Assembly (NCBI GenBank): GCA_000997475.1
Contig: LCEC01000028.1
Location: 1 to 7,616 of the forward strand
Reading direction: 5' to 3'
Length of the DNA: 7,616 nt
Source of the DNA: Parcubacteria group bacterium GW2011_GWB1_42_6
Lineage (GTDB): Bacteria; Patescibacteriota; Minisyncoccia; Portnoybacterales; GWB1-42-6
Positions 5,496 to 7,616 of this stretch are shown piece after piece. The stretch's first letter is position 1; each line of letters begins with the position of its first letter. The notes beneath the pieces are model-generated. The model was given only the letters and a program-made list of their open reading frames with translations, did no database searches and was not told the DNA's origin. Both the position numbers and the translations under genes were made by a program.

Positions 5496-6596
5496 ATGAA
5501 AATTATTTGTCTTCAGGAAAATTTAAAAACAAATCTAAATATCGCCCAAAATATCATCGGTAAAAACCTGACTTTGCCGATTTTAAACAATCTTTTATTA
5601 AAAACGGAAAATGGCAGATTAAGAATTTCCTCAACTAATTTGGAAATAGGAATCAACACTTGGACTAACGGGAAAATAGAAAGAGAAGGGGAAATAACCT
5701 GCCCGGCTAAAATTCTTTACAATTTTATCAATAATTTACCCAATAAAAAAATAGAACTGGAATCAAAAAATGATTCCCTTGTTATTAAATGTGAAAATTA
5801 CAAGGCAAATATAAAATGTCTTTCGGCTGATGATTTTCCGATTATTCCAAAAATAAAAAACGAGCCCTTGTTTGAATTGGATGGCGGGGTTTTAAAAAAC
5901 GCTTTAAGCCAAGTGGCGGGTTCGGCCGCGGTTTCCGAATCTCGGCCGGAAATCGCGGGAATTTTATTCAGTCTTGATAGAAATAATTTAAAATTAGTGG
6001 CCACAGACAGCTTTAGGTTGGCCGAGAAAAATATTTCCGATATCAATAATAAAAACCAAGAGCAGTTTTCCGTTATTATTCCCCAAAGGACGGCGCAGGA
6101 AATAATCAGAATTATCAGCGAAAAAAACAGTTCAGTTAAATTCATAACCGGCAACAACCAAGTGCTTTTTGATTTTGGCGACGCGCAGTTGATTTCAAGG
6201 GTGATAGACGGAGTTTATCCTGATTATCAACAAATTATCCCTAAAGAATTTAAGACTTCAGCTCTTGTGAGTAAAGAAGATCTTTTAAACACGGTTAGAA
6301 TCGCGGGAATTTTCAGCAGTAAGATAAATAATGTCAAATTTTCCGTTCTACCCGACAGATTGGAGATTTTTTCCCAAGATTCGGAATTGGGCGAAAATAA
6401 ATCAGTTGTGGAATCGCAAGTGAAAGGAAAGGATATGGAAGTTTGTTTTAATTACCGGTATGTTTTGGATGGATTGAATAATATTGATTCAAAAATGATT
6501 TTTTTCGGTTTCAGTTCCGAATCCACTGCTTCGGTTATGCGGCCCTCCGAAAGCAATGATTACACTTATGTTGTTATGCCTATTAAACTCGCTTAA
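5496..6596 (+). CDS. dnaN: DNA polymerase III beta subunit (sliding clamp)
   Basis: A 366-residue clamp protein that dimerises around DNA and tethers the replicative polymerase and other enzymes. Landmarks of the three repeated clamp domains are visible. The N-terminal domain has LPILNNLLLKTENGRLRISSTNLEIGI (28-54). The middle domain has ESRPEIAGILFSL (148-160), LKLVATDSFRLAEK (165-178) and SRVIDGVYPDYQQIIP (234-249). The C-terminal domain has FNYRYVLDGLNNI (318-330) and ends in the family-typical TYVVMPIKL (357-365), part of the peptide-binding cleft region. Its length matches the family (about 366-380). The ATG follows a strongly AT-rich stretch without a Shine-Dalgarno. It is transcribed with dnaA, separated by the presumed origin, and followed 111 nt later by dciA. 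Confidence 0.97.
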   Translation: MKIICLQENLKTNLNIAQNIIGKNLTLPILNNLLLKTENGRLRISSTNLEIGINTWTNGKIEREGEITCPAKILYNFINNLPNKKIELESKNDSLVIKCENYKANIKCLSADDFPIIPKIKNEPLFELDGGVLKNALSQVAGSAAVSESRPEIAGILFSLDRNNLKLVATDSFRLAEKNISDINNKNQEQFSVIIPQRTAQEIIRIISEKNSSVKFITGNNQVLFDFGDAQLISRVIDGVYPDYQQIIPKEFKTSALVSKEDLLNTVRIAGIFSSKINNVKFSVLPDRLEIFSQDSELGENKSVVESQVKGKDMEVCFNYRYVLDGLNNIDSKMIFFGFSSESTASVMRPSESNDYTYVVMPIKLA

Positions 6597-6613
6597 AAAT
6601 ACCGCAATTTCCT

Positions 6614-6697
6614 CCTCCTCTTAAGATAAGAGGAGGTTGGGAGAAGTTATGAATCAAATTATAACTCACCCTAACCCTCTCTTAAATTAAGAGAGGG
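6614..6697. repeat. REP-like doublet: two inverted 37-nt hairpin units
   Basis: Unit 1 (6650 to 6614, minus orientation) and unit 2 (6661-6697, plus) align without gaps, 27 of 37 bases identical, sharing ATAACT...CC.AACC..CTCTTA...TAAGAG..GG. Each ends in a hairpin: CCTCCTCTTA/TAAGAGGAGG with loop AGA in unit 1, and CCCTCTCTTA/TAAGAGAGGG with a 3-nt loop in unit 2. The stems differ at two base pairs and both pairs are compensated. The arrangement resembles paired REP/BIME elements. The unit 2 head CTCACCCTAACCCTCTC resembles REP-type repeats that I recall being widespread in bacterial genomes. No T-run follows either stem, so a simple terminator is less likely. Confidence 0.8.
6691..6697 (+). 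promoter_or_regulatory. Purine-rich ribosome-binding-like site for dciA within the repeat arm
   Basis: GAGAGGG ends 10 nt before the dciA ATG and is the only Shine-Dalgarno-like sequence near that start. It is also the right arm of the unit 2 hairpin, so folding of the repeat would hide it. The match to AGGAGG is partial. Confidence 0.35.
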
Positions 6698-6707
6698 AAT
6701 AATAGAT

Positions 6708-7001
6708 ATGCTGATTTCCATAAACCGGGTGCTTTCCTTAAAAATCAAAGAATTTAAGCTGGAAAAGGCGATAGAATTTAAAAAGATCCAAAAAGATTGG
6801 GACGCGCACATAGAAAAATCAATCGGCGATGGATTTAAAAACAAATCCAAGCCGGTGAGGTTGAAAGATGGATTTTTAACCGTGGTTTGCCTCAATAGCG
6901 TTTGGGCGAATGAATTTCAATTCAAGCAAACAATTCTGGTTGATTGCATAAACAAAAAACGAGCCAATCCCTTGGTTTCCAAAATAAGATTTATAAGTTA
7001 A
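6708..7001 (+). CDS. dciA: DciA-like (DUF721) putative replicative-helicase loader
   Basis: A 97-residue protein that looks like DciA, the widespread DUF721 factor that interacts with DnaB helicase and is needed for replication initiation in bacteria lacking DnaC/DnaI loaders. An N-terminal helical part leads to KDWDAHI (29-35, conserved Trp W31). The core follows: SKPVRLKDGFLTVVCLNSVWANEFQF (47-72), which matches the family pattern of a 'P+.L.dG.L.V.v.s..Wa.eL.f' KH-like strand-helix. The end LVSKIRF (89-95) matches the family's closing strand. It is short but within the family range. Placement straight after dnaN fits: elsewhere DUF721 genes often lie between recF and gyrB near the origin. 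The start at 6708 is set by the repeat doublet ending 10 nt upstream. No recF precedes it. Confidence 0.8.
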   Translation: MLISINRVLSLKIKEFKLEKAIEFKKIQKDWDAHIEKSIGDGFKNKSKPVRLKDGFLTVVCLNSVWANEFQFKQTILVDCINKKRANPLVSKIRFIS

Positions 7002-7019
7002 GGAAATTTATTCCCCACA

Positions 7020-7095
7020 CTAATTACGAATAAATTTTGCTCTAATTACGAATAAATCTAATTATATTCGTAATTAGCTCCAAATTCGTAATTGG
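7020..7095. repeat. Cluster of four 12-bp repeats (two direct, two inverted)
   Basis: CTAATTACGAAT occurs at 7020-7031 and 7042-7053, each extended to the 16-bp CTAATTACGAATAAAT. Its reverse complement ATTCGTAATTAG occurs at 7066-7077 and, with one change (ATTCGTAATTGG), at 7084-7095. Copy 2 and copy 3 form a perfect 12-bp stem with a 12-nt loop, and copies 1 and 4 can form an outer 11-bp stem. The cluster fills the gap between dciA and the next gene, ending just before GTGAGG. It could be an operator array, a stable RNA hairpin or a mobile simple repeat. Confidence 0.75.
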
Positions 7096-7105
7096 TGAGG
7101 AAAAT

Positions 7106-7357
7106 ATGCAAGATTACCTCAAACAAGAATCCCAAGCGCTCAAAAAAGAACTTCGTGAAAAAACCACGGGCTATATTTTAGCCGGCCTTGGAGTCGTCGC
7201 TGGCCTCGCCTGGAACGAAGCCATTAAAAGCCTAATTGAATTTTTATTCCCCCTGGGCCAAAACAGCATTCTTTTGAAATTCCTCTACGCGATCCTAATA
7301 ACGCTTTTTGTGGTCATCCTTTCCACTTATATTGTTAGATTGGGGAATAAAGAATGA
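7106..7357 (+). CDS. DUF5654-like small two-TM membrane protein
   Basis: An 83-residue protein of unknown function. A charged, helical N-terminus (MQDYLKQESQALKKELREKT) precedes TM1 at about residues 22-46, containing GLGVVAGLAWNEAIKSLIE. TM2 follows at about 57-78 (LLKFLYAILITLFVVILSTYIV), then a short basic tail. The VAGLAWNEAIK.LIE.LFP pattern is what I recall of the DUF5654 family, known from Patescibacteria and archaea. It has one of the few good ribosome-binding sites in the window: GTGAGG at 7095-7100, 5 nt before the ATG. The upstream gap holds a four-copy repeat cluster. It ends with TGA 7 nt before the next ATG, so the two may be co-transcribed. No enzymatic motif is visible. Confidence 0.75.
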   Translation: MQDYLKQESQALKKELREKTTGYILAGLGVVAGLAWNEAIKSLIEFLFPLGQNSILLKFLYAILITLFVVILSTYIVRLGNKE

Positions 7358-7364
7358 ATTTATT

Positions 7365-7520
7365 ATGCAAGAAAATTCACAACTTATTACAATTAAAGAA
7401 GCTAGTCGTTGGGCGAGTGATTTTTTGAAAAGAGATATTAGTGAATCAAATATCTCTTATTTGGTGCAATATGGAAAGGTAAAAAAATACAATGGCGGGG
7501 ATTCTGTTTGTGTAAATTAA
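7365..7520 (+). pseudogene. Truncated helix-turn-helix (excisionase-like) N-terminal fragment, possibly of a DNA methyltransferase
   Basis: The 51-codon frame from ATG 7365 reads MQENSQLITIKEASRWASDF, then LKRDISESNISYLVQYGKVKK, then YNGGDSVCVN and a stop. The ITIKEASRWA...SNISYLVQYGKVKK pattern is a MerR/excisionase-type helix-turn-helix. I recall similar modules at the N-termini of site-specific DNA methyltransferases in Patescibacteria, where the sequence runs on into a catalytic domain. Here it ends right after the wing-like GGDSVCVN, and nothing after the stop looks like a continuation in any frame. Three bases downstream begins a sequence resembling an insertion-sequence end. I therefore call it broken, though a genuine 51-residue DNA-binding protein cannot be excluded. 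The same frame is open upstream to 7308 inside the previous gene, but ATG 7365 is the sensible start. Confidence 0.5.
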
Positions 7521-7522
7521 GG

Positions 7523-7616
7523 TGTACCCCCTGTCAAGACAGTAATATTGGGTGAATTAGGAGAATTTTTAAATTAATTATTTTAAAATTATTTGGCAAA
7601 ATATATTTGGGCGGGG
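7523..7616. mobile_element. Possible insertion-sequence terminus at the window edge
   Basis: TGTACCCCCTGTC begins 3 nt after the stop of the truncated HTH frame and runs into CTGTC-AA-GACAG (7531-7542), a small inverted repeat. A TGT start with a C-run is reminiscent of IS3/IS481-type ends, and on the minus strand TTGACA (7537-7532) resembles an outward-facing -35 hexamer. The rest, to 7616, is AT-rich with no recognisable coding, and no transposase is in view. Confidence 0.25.

Noticed and set aside
5798..6157. 119-codon open frame on the minus strand within dnaN
   Set aside because: It is antisense to a fully conserved clamp gene, and its hydrophobic translation follows from reverse reading of Lys/Asn/Ile-rich codons.
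6614..6636. Intrinsic terminator after dnaN
   Set aside because: The stem is good but TTGGGAGAAG follows on the plus strand instead of a T-run, and the unit is duplicated in inverted form with conserved flanks, which fits a REP element better.
7020..7095. Possible CRISPR-like array
   Set aside because: The repeats are only 12-16 bp, switch orientation, and have spacers of 6-12 bp; no cas gene is nearby.

Overview
The window looks like the replication-origin region of a small-genome, AT-rich bacterium, most likely a member of the Candidate Phyla Radiation (Patescibacteria, perhaps Parcubacteria-like). The conserved block jag-yidC-yidD-rnpA-rpmH is transcribed leftward and dnaA-dnaN rightward from one divergent control region. 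Clues to the lineage are a short YidC with no extra N-terminal domain, a KhpB/Jag without its usual N-terminal extension, dnaN followed directly by dciA with no recF between them, a DUF5654-type small membrane protein, and sparse Shine-Dalgarno signals. TGA ends both rpmH and the DUF5654 gene, so the code appears standard. The lineage is inference from gene content; no marker phylogeny was possible.

Left arm (1-3523, all minus strand). From the origin outward the order is rpmH (ribosomal protein L34), rnpA (RNase P protein), yidD, yidC (membrane insertase), khpB/jag (KH-R3H RNA-binding protein), a 14-TM-class polysaccharide flippase, and the first 20 codons of another probable membrane protein. 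The first five genes are tightly packed: rnpA/yidD overlap by 8 nt, yidC/khpB overlap by 26 nt, and rpmH and rnpA are 8 nt apart. The only loose joints in this arm, yidD-yidC and khpB-flippase, are filled by related copies of an AACT/AGTT-rich palindromic repeat.

Control region (3524-3906) and origin. A near-consensus promoter (TTGACT-17-TACAAT) drives rpmH. An extended -10 promoter (TGATATAAT) points to dnaA. A DnaA-box-like site lies between them. The dnaA leader carries a long hairpin with a perfect 13-bp outer stem. The 215-nt dnaA-dnaN gap has DnaA-box-like sites in inverted orientation and a very AT-rich stretch. Together this resembles a bipartite oriC of the Bacillus type, with boxes on both sides of dnaA.

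Right arm (3907-7616, all plus strand). dnaA, dnaN and dciA encode the initiator, the sliding clamp and a probable DnaB-helicase loader. Between dnaN and dciA are two inverted 37-nt REP-like units whose stems differ by compensatory changes. After dciA come a four-copy 12-bp repeat cluster, a two-TM DUF5654-like gene, and a short helix-turn-helix reading frame. That last frame stops abruptly just before a sequence that could be an insertion-sequence end near the window edge.

I found no tRNA, rRNA or CRISPR array. Most of the window is conserved core machinery. The less ordinary signals are the dnaA leader hairpin, the inverted composite DnaA sites, the covarying REP doublet and the simple-sequence palindromes.
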